This document shows, piece by piece, positions 47,440 to 56,261 of a stretch of DNA of 64,000 nt; within the stretch, counting starts at the first letter, position 1, and each line of letters starts with the position of its first letter. The translations under genes and the position numbers were made by a program. Below the pieces are notes generated by a model that searched no databases, was not told where the DNA came from, and saw only the letters and a list, made by a program, of their open reading frames with translations. This DNA is from Halomonas stenophila (GTDB lineage: Bacteria > Pseudomonadota > Gammaproteobacteria > Pseudomonadales > Halomonadaceae). The stretch lies in the NCBI RefSeq assembly GCF_014192275.1, contig NZ_JACHXR010000001.1:682001-746000 (forward strand), read 5' to 3'.

Positions 47440-49299
47440 ATGACCCAGGCCCCGCTGCAGCAGTTCTATATCCCGGAAGACCAGTCGGTCTACCTGCTCA
47501 GTCACCACGACGCCCGCAAGCTCAAGGAATGGGTGGCGCTGTGCCGGGCCCAGCTCGAGCAGCTGGGCTATCGCAACATCGAGCTGATCGGCAAGGGGGC
47601 CTACGGCTTCGTCTTCGCCGGCCTCACCGCCACGGGCGAGGAGTACGTCTTCAAGTTCACCCGGGTCAACCTGCCCCAGCACCTGCAGGACCGCCTCGAG
47701 GAGGAGGCCTTCATGCTGGAGCAGGTCGCCCACCGCCGGGTGCCGCGGCTGATCGTCTTCCAGCGGGTGCGCAACCAGTCGATCCTGGTGATGCAGCGCG
47801 CGCCCGGGGTCAACCTCGAGGAGGTCTCGCTGCGCGAGGGGCGGCTGTCGCCGCGGCTGGTCGTGCGCATCGCCGAGCAGCTCGCCGATATCCTGCGCGC
47901 CCTGCGACGCGAGTCCGGCCCCTCCGGCAAGCCGATCGTCCACGGCGATATCAAGCCCTCCAACCTGGTCTACGATGACCGCCACGAGACCATCGCCCTG
48001 ATCGACTGGGGCTCCTCGGTCTTCGCCCAGCTCGACGCCAACCAGCAGTTCGTGGCCGCCAACGTCATGGAGCTGATGTCGGACAACCTGCAGCAGACCA
48101 ATGCCCGCCTCGGCGATGTCTACTTCATCGGCGAGGAACAGCTCAACGGCGCGTTGTCCTCGCCGCGCTTCGACGAGCAGGGGGCCGCCGGGACCCTCTA
48201 TGCCCTGGCCTCGGCCCAGTCGTGCCGCTTCGGCCACCGCGCCATGCCGGCGACCTCGCTCGGCCTGCCCATGGAGTTCGCCCGCATGCTCGATGGCATG
48301 CTCGACCCCGACCCCCGGGTGCGCCTCAAGGCCGGGGATCATTTCATCCGCGAGATGCCGCGCCTGGGCCGGCTGGTGATGCTCGACCTGCCGGCGCCCC
48401 CGGAGGCGCCGCTGGTGCCGGTCTGGAGCCGGCCGCCGGACCGCGAGATCGATACCGTGGTCTACAGCTCGCGGAAATCCTTCCTGCGCGAGGAGGGCGT
48501 GCGCGAGACCCTGAACGACGTCAACGACGTCCAGCTGGATCGCTACTACAAGAACTTCATGCAGGGCATGGGCGAGACCGAGAAGGCCTTCCTGGCCGCG
48601 GTGAGCCGGCTCGGCAAGTACCCGGTGGTGGGCGGGCTGGCGGTGCGCTGGGAGGTCGATGGCGTCTACATCGACACTTCCCTGAACCTCCACGACCCGG
48701 CGCTCAGGCCGGCCTTCATCGCCGCGGTCAACAACATGGTGACCCTGGCCCGGGCCATCCATCGACGCGGCATCTTCAAGAGCTGCCTGTTCAATGCCCG
48801 GGACACCCTGCACCTGGAGCGAGAGGGGCCCGACCGGCCCTTCGTGGTCTCGCCGGACCTGCGCCTGGCCTACGAGGTCAGCGCCGTGCCCGAGCTGGAG
48901 GATCGCTCGCGGCTGCACAGCTACTTCGAGGACGGGCCCGACCCGGAGGAGTTCCTGGTGCTGCCGGAGACGATCATCATCTCTCTCGAGGCCCTCAACG
49001 AGATCCACCACACCGGCATGATCATCTTCGAGGCGCTGCCCGAGCACCTCAAGATCCACAGCCAATACCGGTTGCTCGACCCGTCCCGGGAGGACGAGTT
49101 CCGCCGGCGGCTGGACGACATCCTCGGCGCCGTGGGGCAGATCGAGGGACTCGGGGTCTCGGGCTTCATGAAGATGCCCTACAAGGACACCCGCTTCTTC
49201 GCCCACGTGGCCCGCCAGCCGGAACGCTTCTACCCCCGCGACCCTCGCTCCGCCTTGGCCGTCGCCCGGCGCGAGGCCGAGGCGGGGCGGCAGGGCTGA
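47440..49299 (+). CDS. Hanks-type Ser/Thr protein kinase with large unassigned C-terminal region
   Basis: 619 aa. Kinase domain about residues 45-310: glycine loop IGKGAYGFVFAG (near 50), VAIK-like lysine in YVFKFTRV (near 71), catalytic loop HGDIKPSNLVYDD (near 168) and the metal site IDWG (near 188) instead of DFG, as in several bacterial kinases. Residues ~340-619 match nothing I know and lack membrane helices or PASTA repeats; a region around YYKNFMQGMGETEKAF and ALRPAFIAAVNNMVTLARAI looks conserved-like. It follows the E2 gene by 73 bp. Cytoplasmic; targets unknown. Confidence 0.82.
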   Translation: MTQAPLQQFYIPEDQSVYLLSHHDARKLKEWVALCRAQLEQLGYRNIELIGKGAYGFVFAGLTATGEEYVFKFTRVNLPQHLQDRLEEEAFMLEQVAHRRVPRLIVFQRVRNQSILVMQRAPGVNLEEVSLREGRLSPRLVVRIAEQLADILRALRRESGPSGKPIVHGDIKPSNLVYDDRHETIALIDWGSSVFAQLDANQQFVAANVMELMSDNLQQTNARLGDVYFIGEEQLNGALSSPRFDEQGAAGTLYALASAQSCRFGHRAMPATSLGLPMEFARMLDGMLDPDPRVRLKAGDHFIREMPRLGRLVMLDLPAPPEAPLVPVWSRPPDREIDTVVYSSRKSFLREEGVRETLNDVNDVQLDRYYKNFMQGMGETEKAFLAAVSRLGKYPVVGGLAVRWEVDGVYIDTSLNLHDPALRPAFIAAVNNMVTLARAIHRRGIFKSCLFNARDTLHLEREGPDRPFVVSPDLRLAYEVSAVPELEDRSRLHSYFEDGPDPEEFLVLPETIIISLEALNEIHHTGMIIFEALPEHLKIHSQYRLLDPSREDEFRRRLDDILGAVGQIEGLGVSGFMKMPYKDTRFFAHVARQPERFYPRDPRSALAVARREAEAGRQG

Positions 49300-49308
49300 G
49301 CCGCGTCA

Positions 49309-50607
49309 TCAGCGGTTCCCCATGGCGGTGGGCAGGTAGGTGACGATCTCCGGGAAGAGGCCGATCAGCACCACGCCGAGCATCATCAGGAAGAAGAACG
49401 GCAGGGCCGCCCAGGCGATGGTCAGGATGTTGCGGCCGGTCATGCCCTGGAGCACGAAGAGGTTGAAGCCGATCGGCGGGGTGATCTGCGACATCTCGAC
49501 CACGATCACCAGGTAGATGCCGAACCAGATCAGGTCGATGCCCGCCGCCTCGACCATGGGCAGCAGGATGGAGGTGGTCAGCACCACCACCGAGATGCCG
49601 TCCAGGAAGCAGCCCAGCAGGATGAACAGCAGCGTGAGGGCCGCCAGCAGCATCACCGGCGACAGCCCGAGGGTGCCGATCCAGGCGGCCAGGTCACTGG
49701 GCAGCCCGGTGAAGCCCATGGCGGCGGTCAGGAAGGAGGCGCCGGCGAGGATGAAGGCGATCATGCAGGAGGTGCGCACGGCACCGAGCAGCGCATCGCG
49801 GAACACCAGCCGGTCCATGCTGCCCTGGACCCGGGCGAGCAGCAGCGAGAGCACCACGCCCACCGCGGCGGCCTCGGTGGGCGAGGCCAGACCGGCATAG
49901 ATCGAGCCGATCACGCCGATGATCAGGCCCAGCAAGGGAATCAGTCGCCGCGAGCGGCGCAGGCGCTCCCCCCAGCCGACCCGGGCATCGGCGGCGGGCA
50001 CCTTGTCGGGATAGCGCCAGGCCCAGAGCATCAGGTAGCCGGCGAACAGGCCGATCAGCAGCAGGCCGGGGAAGATGCCGGCGATGAACAGTCGGGCGAT
50101 GGACTGGTCGGTGGCCACGCCGTAGACGATCAGGATGATCGAGGGCGGAATCAGCAGGCCCAGAGTCGCCGAGCCGGCCAGGGTGCCGATCACCAGCTGC
50201 TCGTCGTAGCCACGGCGGGTCAGCTCGGGAATGGTCATCCGGCCCATGGTGGCGCAGGTGGCGGCCGAGGAGCCGGAGACGGCGGCGAACAGCCCGCAGC
50301 CGACCACGTTGGTATGCAGCAGGCGGCCGGGAATGCGCTGCATCCAGGGCGAGAGGCCGGTGAACATGTCGTCGGCCAGCCGCGAGCGGAACAGGATCTC
50401 GCCCATCCAGATGAACATCGGCAGGGCGGTGAGCTCCCAGCTGTAGCTGGCGCCCCAGATGTCGGAGGCCATGACGTCCCCGGTGGGAATGGTGGTGAAC
50501 TGACTCAGCGCGACCCAGCCCAGGCCCAGCAGCGAGAAGGCCACCCAGACGCCGCTGCCGAGCAGCACCAGCAGGGTGACGAAGAGCGTGGTGGTCAGTA
50601 TCAGCAT
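49309..50607 (-). CDS. TRAP transporter large permease (DctM type)
   Basis: 432 aa with about 12 hydrophobic helices. It shows the DctM family pattern AALGL-type cores: SAATCATMGRMTIPELTRRGYDEQL near residue 125 and PPIGFNLFVLQGMTGRNI near residue 375. It is the ion-coupled channel of a tripartite periplasmic transporter, usually sodium-driven, which suits a halophile. The start MLILTTTLF at 50607 is 10 bp from the small-permease stop on the same strand. Confidence 0.93.
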   Translation of the reverse strand: MLILTTTLFVTLLVLLGSGVWVAFSLLGLGWVALSQFTTIPTGDVMASDIWGASYSWELTALPMFIWMGEILFRSRLADDMFTGLSPWMQRIPGRLLHTNVVGCGLFAAVSGSSAATCATMGRMTIPELTRRGYDEQLVIGTLAGSATLGLLIPPSIILIVYGVATDQSIARLFIAGIFPGLLLIGLFAGYLMLWAWRYPDKVPAADARVGWGERLRRSRRLIPLLGLIIGVIGSIYAGLASPTEAAAVGVVLSLLLARVQGSMDRLVFRDALLGAVRTSCMIAFILAGASFLTAAMGFTGLPSDLAAWIGTLGLSPVMLLAALTLLFILLGCFLDGISVVVLTTSILLPMVEAAGIDLIWFGIYLVIVVEMSQITPPIGFNLFVLQGMTGRNILTIAWAALPFFFLMMLGVVLIGLFPEIVTYLPTAMGNR

Positions 50608-50617
50608 GGCGGTCTCG

Positions 50618-51169
50618 TCACTCCTGGCCGTGGTCGTCGATGGTGAAGTCCCCGGGCCGGCGCAGCGCGGTGACAAGGGTCTGCCACCAGGCCTCGCCCA
50701 GCGCCAGGCAGAACAGCACGATGCCGGCCAGCATGGCCGACTGCGGCAGCCACAGGGGGATGCTGAGCAGGCCGTAGGAGGTCTCGCCGAAGGCGATGCT
50801 GTCGGCTAGCAGGCGGTAGAGGTAGAAGGCCAGGTAGAGGCACAGGACCAGGGCCAGGCTCAGGCAGGCCACCTCGACGAAGACCCGGTATCTGGCCGGC
50901 AGCCGGCCGATCACCAGGGTCACGCGGATGTGCGCCCCGTGGATGAAGGTGTAGGCCAGGCCCAGGAAGGTCGCGCCCACCAGCAGGAAGCCGGAGATCT
51001 CGGCGAGCCCAGGAATGGCCAGGCCGATGCGGCCCACGCCGGTGGCGGTGGTCAGCAGGTCGATGAGGCGACCGACGATCTGGGCGGTGATCAGGGTGCA
51101 GATCAGCACCAGGCAGGTGGCGGAGAGATAGCCGCCGAGGTTGTAGAGGGGCCTGAGTCGATAGGACAT
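50618..51169 (-). CDS. TRAP transporter small permease (DctQ type)
   Basis: 183 aa with four membrane helices, standard for DctQ. Landmarks are AEISGFLLVGATFLGLAYTFIHGAHIRVTL in the middle (E and HIRV conserved in the family) and SIPLWLPQSAMLAGIVLF near the end. The start MSYRLRPLYN at 51169 is preferred; the open extension to 51220 lacks a ribosome site. It bridges the large permease and the periplasmic binding protein. Confidence 0.9.
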   Translation of the reverse strand: MSYRLRPLYNLGGYLSATCLVLICTLITAQIVGRLIDLLTTATGVGRIGLAIPGLAEISGFLLVGATFLGLAYTFIHGAHIRVTLVIGRLPARYRVFVEVACLSLALVLCLYLAFYLYRLLADSIAFGETSYGLLSIPLWLPQSAMLAGIVLFCLALGEAWWQTLVTALRRPGDFTIDDHGQE

Positions 51170-51263
51170 GTGGGGTACCCGAAGCTGCCGGGACGAGGCC
51201 CGGCGGGATGGTGATGGCAAGGAGCGTCGGCGACCGGCGGCACTGCCCGCCGGTCGCGTCCGG

Positions 51264-52265
51264 TCACTGCTTGGCGGCCCGGTAGGCCTCGAGGATGGCG
51301 GCGCCCTGCTCGCCGGCGCGCTCGACCCACTCGTCGGTCATGGTGGCGCCGATCTCCTCCAGTCTGGCGGCGAGCTCCGGCGTCGGCGTGGTCACCGTGA
51401 TGCCGTTCTCCTCGAGCACCGCCAGGGCCTCGTCGGTCTCCTGACGGCTCATCTCCCAGCCGCGCTCCTCGGCGGCGGTGGCGGCCTCCAGCACCGCCTG
51501 TCGGGTCGCCTCGTCGAGCCGCGAGAAGGCCCGCTCGCTGACGATGACCATGTTCTTGGGCAGCCACAGCTGGGCATGGTTGAAGTGGCTCAGGTAGTCC
51601 CACGCCTTGGTGTCGGCGCCGGTGGCCGGCGAGGTGATCATGGCGTCCACGCGACCGGTGCTGAAGGCGGTGGGGATGTCCGGCACCTCGACCTGGGTCG
51701 GCACGGCGCCGGCCAGCTGGGCCAGCCGCTCGCTGGCGGCGTTGTAGGCGCGCATGCTGAGGTTCTGCAGGTCCTCCGGCGCATCGACGGGCTGGTTGGT
51801 GTAGATGCCCTGGGGCGGCCAGGGCACGGCGAACAGCAGGCGCAGCTGCTGCTCGGCGAGTTCCTCGGCGATGATCTCCCGGGAGGCGTCCCACAGGGTG
51901 CGGGCATCCGCGTAGCTGGCCGCCAGGTAGGGGACCGAGTCCACCTCGAAGATGGGGTTCTCGTTGGCCAGCCGGGACATGATCAGCTCGCCGATGGGCA
52001 CGATGCCGCGGCGCACCGAGTTCTTGATCTCGGCATGGCCGATCAGCGAGCCGTTGGAATGCACCGTGATGTCCAGCTCGCCATCGGTGGCCTCGCGGAC
52101 GTCGTCGGCGAACTCGCGGATGTTGACGGTGTGAAAGGTGCGGTCGCCGTAGGGGGTGGGCATGTCCCATTCGGTGGCCGCCTGGGCGCCGGTGCCCAGG
52201 GTGGCTAGGCTGACACCGAGGGCCACGGCCGCGGCCAGGTGGGGCAGGGCGTTGCGGACGGTCAT
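51264..52265 (-). CDS. TRAP transporter substrate-binding protein (DctP type)
   Basis: 333 aa. The signal peptide ends near GAQA-AT (about residue 30). Mature sequence: REFADDVREATDGELDITVHSNGSL, VDSVPYLAASYADAR, VPTQVEVPDIPTAFSTGRVDAMITSPATG (with the conserved ligand-binding Arg region) and a helical C-terminus. It captures the substrate, probably an organic acid, in the periplasm. It is divergent from pxpABC, so 5-oxoproline is a good candidate ligand; this is inference from context only. Confidence 0.92.
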   Translation of the reverse strand: MTVRNALPHLAAAVALGVSLATLGTGAQAATEWDMPTPYGDRTFHTVNIREFADDVREATDGELDITVHSNGSLIGHAEIKNSVRRGIVPIGELIMSRLANENPIFEVDSVPYLAASYADARTLWDASREIIAEELAEQQLRLLFAVPWPPQGIYTNQPVDAPEDLQNLSMRAYNAASERLAQLAGAVPTQVEVPDIPTAFSTGRVDAMITSPATGADTKAWDYLSHFNHAQLWLPKNMVIVSERAFSRLDEATRQAVLEAATAAEERGWEMSRQETDEALAVLEENGITVTTPTPELAARLEEIGATMTDEWVERAGEQGAAILEAYRAAKQ

Positions 52266-52441
52266 GAGCGGTTCCTCTCGTGGGTCGGTCTATAGTGGTG
52301 GCGGTCCGCCCGGCGGCGGTGGCGCGGACGGTGTCGCGTTGGCTTGAGCATAGGGGGGATCGGCGGGAAGGTCAGGCAGCCCTGGGATGGGGCATCAACG
52401 TCGTTGGGGTTAACACCGTGATGTCATGCATGGAAAACGCT

Positions 52442-52452
52442 GATAATTTATC
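52442..52452. promoter_or_regulatory. short palindrome between TRAP genes and pxpA
   Basis: GATAA-T-TTATC, 30 bp before pxpA, in the AT-rich part of the 216-bp divergent gap. It may include the -10 of pxpA (GATAAT) or an operator for the nearby GntR protein. Confidence 0.35.
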
Positions 52453-52481
52453 GACAAAATGAAACTGAATGAGAGGTGGCG

Positions 52482-53237
52482 ATGAAGACCCTGCTCCTCA
52501 ATGCCGACATGGGCGAAAGCTTCGGGCCCTGGGTGATGGGGCTGGACCATGAGGTCATGCCCCACGTCGACCTGGCCAACGTGGCCTGCGGCTTTCATGC
52601 CTCCGACCCCGACGTGATTCGCAAGACCGTGCGCCTGGCACGCCAGCATCGCGTGACGGTGGGCGCCCACCCGGCCTATCCGGACATGGTGGGGTTCGGG
52701 CGTCGCTCGCTGGCCTGCAGTCCCGAGGAGATCGAGAACCTGGTGCTCTACCAGGTCGGGGCCCTGGCGGGCCTGTGCCGGGCGGAGGGCGTCTCCATTG
52801 GCTATATCAAGCCCCACGGGGCGCTCTACAACGACATGATGCGCGACCCCGAGATCCTCGCCGCCGTGATGCGGGCGCTGGTGGCCTATGACGCCGACCT
52901 GCCGCTGATGGTCATGGCCACGCGGGATCCCTCCGCCGCGCGGACGCTGGCCGACGAGCAGGGCGTGACCCTGTGGTTCGAGGCCTTCGCGGACCGCGCC
53001 TACGATGGCGAGGGGCGGCTGGTCTCGCGGCGCGAGCCGGGCGCCGTGCATCACGACACCGAGGTCATCGTCGACCAGGCCCGGCGCATCGCCCGGGGGG
53101 AGCCGCTGATCGCCAGCGACGGCAGCGAGCTGGTGCTGGCGGCCGACACCCTCTGCGTGCATGGTGACAACGCCGAGTCGATCGCCGCCATCAAGGCCAT
53201 CCGCGCGGCCTTGCGCGATGCGGGGAGGGCCGGATGA
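52482..53237 (+). CDS. pxpA: 5-oxoprolinase subunit A (LamB/YcsF family)
   Basis: 251 aa. It opens [19 protein letters not shown] and continues [31 protein letters not shown] and [11 protein letters not shown], the metal-site pattern of PxpA. With PxpB and PxpC it hydrolyses 5-oxo-L-proline to glutamate using ATP. The ATG at 52482 has GAGAGGTGG upstream; a GTG two codons earlier is possible. Its stop overlaps pxpB. Confidence 0.95.
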   Translation: MKTLLLNADMGESFGPWVMGLDHEVMPHVDLANVACGFHASDPDVIRKTVRLARQHRVTVGAHPAYPDMVGFGRRSLACSPEEIENLVLYQVGALAGLCRAEGVSIGYIKPHGALYNDMMRDPEILAAVMRALVAYDADLPLMVMATRDPSAARTLADEQGVTLWFEAFADRAYDGEGRLVSRREPGAVHHDTEVIVDQARRIARGEPLIASDGSELVLAADTLCVHGDNAESIAAIKAIRAALRDAGRAG

Positions 53238-53953
53238 CGGCCAGGCGATTGCCACGGCTCGAGTCCGCCGGCCTCGACGGCTGGTTGGTGCGCCTGTTCG
53301 CCGAGATCGACGAGGCCAACATGCCTTGGCTCACCGCCCTGGTGCGGGACTGCGAGGCGGCTTTCGGCGAGGCGCTCGTCGACCTGGTGCCGTCCTATAC
53401 CACCCTGCTGGTGGTCTTCGACCCGCTGTCGCTCTCGCCCGGCGAGGCGCGCCGGCGGCTGGCGGACGTGGTGGCGTCCCTGCGTCCCGACGAGGCGGCC
53501 GAGGGGGCGCCGCTGCGGGAGCTGCCCACCTGGTACGACCCCTCGGTGGGGCCGGAACTCGCCCGACTCGCCGAGCGCAGCGGGCTGAGCGTGGAGCAGG
53601 TCGTCGAGTGCCACAGTGCTGTCACCTACCGGGTCTTCGCGCTGGGCTTCGCCCCGGGCTTCGCCTTCATGGGCCGTGTGGAGGAGCGCCTGGCGTGCCC
53701 CAGGCTCGAGACGCCCCGCAAGCGCGTGCCCGCCGGCAGCGTGGGGATCGCCGGGCGCCAGACGGCGGCCTATCCGCTGGTCTCCCCAGGCGGCTGGAAC
53801 CTGATCGGGCGCACCGCCGCGGTGCTCTTCGACCGGGACCGCGAGGGCTTCAGCCTGTTGCAGGTGGGCGACCGGGTGCGCTTCGTGCCCGTGACGCGGG
53901 AGGCGTTCACCCGCCTGGGCGGCGATGATACGGCCATGGAGGACAGGCGATGA
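53234..53953 (+). CDS. pxpB: 5-oxoprolinase subunit B (KipI-like)
   Basis: 239 aa of the cyclophilin-like carboxyltransferase-1 type: [65 protein letters not shown] and GWNLIGRT are conserved. In B. subtilis the homologue also inhibits the sporulation kinase KinA, but here the A-B-C gene set indicates 5-oxoprolinase. It overlaps pxpA and pxpC by four bases each. Confidence 0.95.
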   Translation: MTARRLPRLESAGLDGWLVRLFAEIDEANMPWLTALVRDCEAAFGEALVDLVPSYTTLLVVFDPLSLSPGEARRRLADVVASLRPDEAAEGAPLRELPTWYDPSVGPELARLAERSGLSVEQVVECHSAVTYRVFALGFAPGFAFMGRVEERLACPRLETPRKRVPAGSVGIAGRQTAAYPLVSPGGWNLIGRTAAVLFDRDREGFSLLQVGDRVRFVPVTREAFTRLGGDDTAMEDRR

Positions 53954-54885
53954 CGGCTACGGTGCCGGGATGGCGCGTGCGCCGGGCAGGTCCGCTGGCG
54001 CTGCTGCAGGATGCCGGACGCTTCGGCGTGCGACGGCTGGGCGTGACTCAGGGCGGCCCCGCGGACCTGCATGGCTGGGCCTGGGCCAATCGCCTGGTGG
54101 ACAACGGCTGGGGCACGACGGCGCTGGAGGTCACCGTCGGCGGCCTGGCGCTCGAGGCGGAGCGCGACCTGACGCTGGCGGTCTGCGGGGGCGATCTGGG
54201 GGCGACCCTGGACGAGGCGCCGCTGCCGCTGTGGCGTGGGCTGCGGGTGCGGGCGGGGCAGGTGGTGGCCTTCCGCCAGCCGGTCGCCGGCCTGCGGGCC
54301 TACCTGGCGGTGGCCGGCGGCTTTCGTGCCGACCCGGTGCTCGGCAGCACGGCCTGTGTGGTTCGCGAGGGGCTGGGCGGCCACGACGGCCACGGGCGGC
54401 CGCTGGCGGCGGGCGATCGTCTGGCGGTCGGCGCCGCGGCGCCGGGCGTCCGCGGCGAGGAGGCGCCGGCCGAGGTCCGGCCCGACTACGCCGCGGTGCC
54501 GCGCCTGGCCTTGCTGCCGGGGGCCCAGATCGGCGAGTTCGACGGGGCAAGCCTCTACCGCGCCTTCAACACCGCCTGGCGGGTCGACGACCGGGCCGAT
54601 CGCATGGGGGTGCGTTTGACCGGTCCCCGGCTGCATTGCCGGGTAGAGACGCTGATCTCCGAGGGGCTCGGGCTGGGCGCGGTCCAGGTGCCCCCCGATG
54701 GCCAGCCCATCGCCCTGCTCAATGATCGTCAGACCATCGGCGGCTACCCGCGGCTGGGGGCGCTGACGCCGCTGGCCTGCGCCCGGCTGGCGCAATGCCA
54801 GCCGGGCCAGGAGGTCCGGCTGGCGGCCGTCGCCGCCGAGCGGGCGCTGGCCGAGCATCGCCGCTTTCGCGCCCGCTTCGGCTGA
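53950..54885 (+). CDS. pxpC: 5-oxoprolinase subunit C (KipA-like)
   Basis: 311 aa with the second carboxyltransferase-like half: GPLALLQDAGRFGVRRLGVTQGGPAD at the start, NALLGN-equivalent ANRLVDNGWG, RAYLAVAGGF, YRAFNTAWRVDDRADRMGVRL and SEGLGLGAVQVPPDGQPIALL. It completes the PxpABC enzyme and is translationally coupled to pxpB. 5-Oxoproline arises from glutamine or glutamate cyclisation and from glutathione-related metabolism, important where glutamate is a major osmolyte. Confidence 0.95.
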   Translation: MTATVPGWRVRRAGPLALLQDAGRFGVRRLGVTQGGPADLHGWAWANRLVDNGWGTTALEVTVGGLALEAERDLTLAVCGGDLGATLDEAPLPLWRGLRVRAGQVVAFRQPVAGLRAYLAVAGGFRADPVLGSTACVVREGLGGHDGHGRPLAAGDRLAVGAAAPGVRGEEAPAEVRPDYAAVPRLALLPGAQIGEFDGASLYRAFNTAWRVDDRADRMGVRLTGPRLHCRVETLISEGLGLGAVQVPPDGQPIALLNDRQTIGGYPRLGALTPLACARLAQCQPGQEVRLAAVAAERALAEHRRFRARFG

Positions 54886-54904
54886 AGCGGGTGTGACGCT
54901 CGGC

Positions 54905-55004
54905 CCCGTAGGTCGGGTAAGCGAGCCTGCGAGCGCACCCGACAGACCGGACCGGCAGCGTCTCCGCCACGCCGGATGCGCCTTCGGCTTATCCGGCCTA
55001 CGGC
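54905..55004. repeat. REP/BIME-like two-palindrome repeat
   Basis: Palindrome GTCGGGT...ACCCGAC (54912-54943) next to GCCGGAT...ATCCGGC (54971-54997), bracketed by CGTAGG/CCTACG. It is the reverse-orientation relative of 43111-43204. Confidence 0.8.
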
Positions 55005-55025
55005 ACTCGCGCGACGCGGGGTAGG

Positions 55026-55244
55026 TCAGGCGCCCAGGCCGCTCTCGCGGAGCAGCTGGTCGATGCTGCGCTCGGCGCGGCGCAGGCCGGCGCCCTCGAT
55101 CATCAGCTCGGTCTCGAGCGCGGTGAGCCCCTCGGCCACCAGGCGCTCGATCAGCTCGCCTTTGGACAGCCCGCAGCCCTCGGCGAGGCGCTCGAGGCGG
55201 ATTTCCTGGTCGCGGGTCAGGCGCAGCAGGTGGGGCATGGGCAT
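55026..55244 (-). CDS. small ribbon-helix-helix-like protein
   Basis: 72 aa. The central sequence RLTRDQEIRLERLAEGCGLSKGELIERLVAEGL has the strand-helix-turn-helix layout of RHH DNA-binding proteins (CopG/Arc-like), with GLSKGELI at the turn. The start MPMPHLLRL at 55244 has GAGGAGAG upstream. No toxin gene is adjacent, so it is not evidently an antitoxin. It lies between pxpC and the GntR gene and could regulate either. Confidence 0.65.
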   Translation of the reverse strand: MPMPHLLRLTRDQEIRLERLAEGCGLSKGELIERLVAEGLTALETELMIEGAGLRRAERSIDQLLRESGLGA

Positions 55245-55350
55245 GGCGGTCTCTCCTCTGGGGAATATCCTGAGTCTCGCACCTCGCCATGACAGCCCCA
55301 TGACGCCGAGCGACGTTGGCGTGCTCGCGCGAGACGCGGCGATACAGCGG

Positions 55351-56037
55351 CTACGCCAGTCCTCGCTGCTGCATGATGTCGAGGATGATCGGCACCGGGG
55401 TCATCAGGTGTTCCCGCATCATCGGCCGCGCCCGGCTGGCGTCGCGGGCCAGGGTGACCTCGACCAGGGCGGCGTGCTCCTGGCGCTTGCGTTCGAGGGC
55501 CGCCTCGGAGAACACGGTGGCCTGCAGCCAGAGATGGCGGTAGCGCTCGACCTGGTCGAACAGGCTCTCGCGCAGCTGCATCAGGTGCGGCGAGTTGCAG
55601 CCGGCGGCGATGGCGGTATGGAACGCCTTGTGGCGGGCATCCCAGACATCGAGCATGTCGTCCGGGCTCCTCACCTCCATGACCTTGGCCAGCGTATGGG
55701 CCTTGGCCAGGATATCCGCCTCCCAGCTGTCGTCGCCGCGCTCGATGGCCAGTTCCAGCACCAGTCCCTCGAGTTGTGCCCGGGCGTCGTAGAGATCGGC
55801 GAGCTCCTCCCGGGACATGGGCGCGACCCGGTAGCCCCGCTGGCTGATGGCCACCACCAGCCGTTCGGCGACCAGCTGGGAGAGCGCCTCGCGCAGCGGC
55901 CCGACGCCCAGGTCGTAGCGCTCCTTCAGCCGGCTCATCAGCAGCTTCTCGCCCGGCGGGAAGACGCCGCGGATGATGTCGTGCTTGAGCCAGGTGTAGG
56001 CGCTGATGCCGAGGTTCTGTTTCGGGGTGCTGTCCAT
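55351..56037 (-). CDS. GntR-family transcriptional regulator (FadR/FCD subfamily)
   Basis: 228 aa. The N-terminal winged helix-turn-helix (LKHDIIRGVFPPGEKLLMSRLKERYDLGVGPLREALSQL, split over residues ~15-60) precedes an all-helical FCD ligand-binding domain with DARAQLEGLVLELAI and the metal-site histidines DARHKAFHTAIAAGCNS and VTLARDASRARPMMREHL. Such regulators sense small organic acids. Nearness to the pxp/TRAP locus suggests control by 5-oxoproline or a similar acid, not shown directly. The start MDSTPKQNLG at 56037 is chosen over a long unconserved extension to 56292. Confidence 0.9.
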   Translation of the reverse strand: MDSTPKQNLGISAYTWLKHDIIRGVFPPGEKLLMSRLKERYDLGVGPLREALSQLVAERLVVAISQRGYRVAPMSREELADLYDARAQLEGLVLELAIERGDDSWEADILAKAHTLAKVMEVRSPDDMLDVWDARHKAFHTAIAAGCNSPHLMQLRESLFDQVERYRHLWLQATVFSEAALERKRQEHAALVEVTLARDASRARPMMREHLMTPVPIILDIMQQRGLA

Positions 56038-56139
56038 GGTACTGCCGTTCCCTGAAGTAGACGCCCATGATACCCGATCATCGCCAGGCCCGATAATCGT
56101 CGCCACTTCCTGAGGATACACGGCATCTCGGAAGATGAT

Positions 56140-56150
56140 GGACATTGTCC
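56140..56150. promoter_or_regulatory. GGACA-T-TGTCC palindrome
   Basis: A perfect 11-bp odd-centred palindrome in the 224-bp gap between the SulP stop and the GntR start; a candidate operator. No gene is evident in this gap. Confidence 0.35.
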
Positions 56151-56261
56151 GGGACATGGCCGGCAGGGCGAAGGCCCTGCCGCGTCTTCGCCCGGGGGAT
56201 GCCGCCGGCGAGCGGCTGCCCGAGGGCATGAGGGAGACGCTCCCCGGGCCCGGTATCGTGC

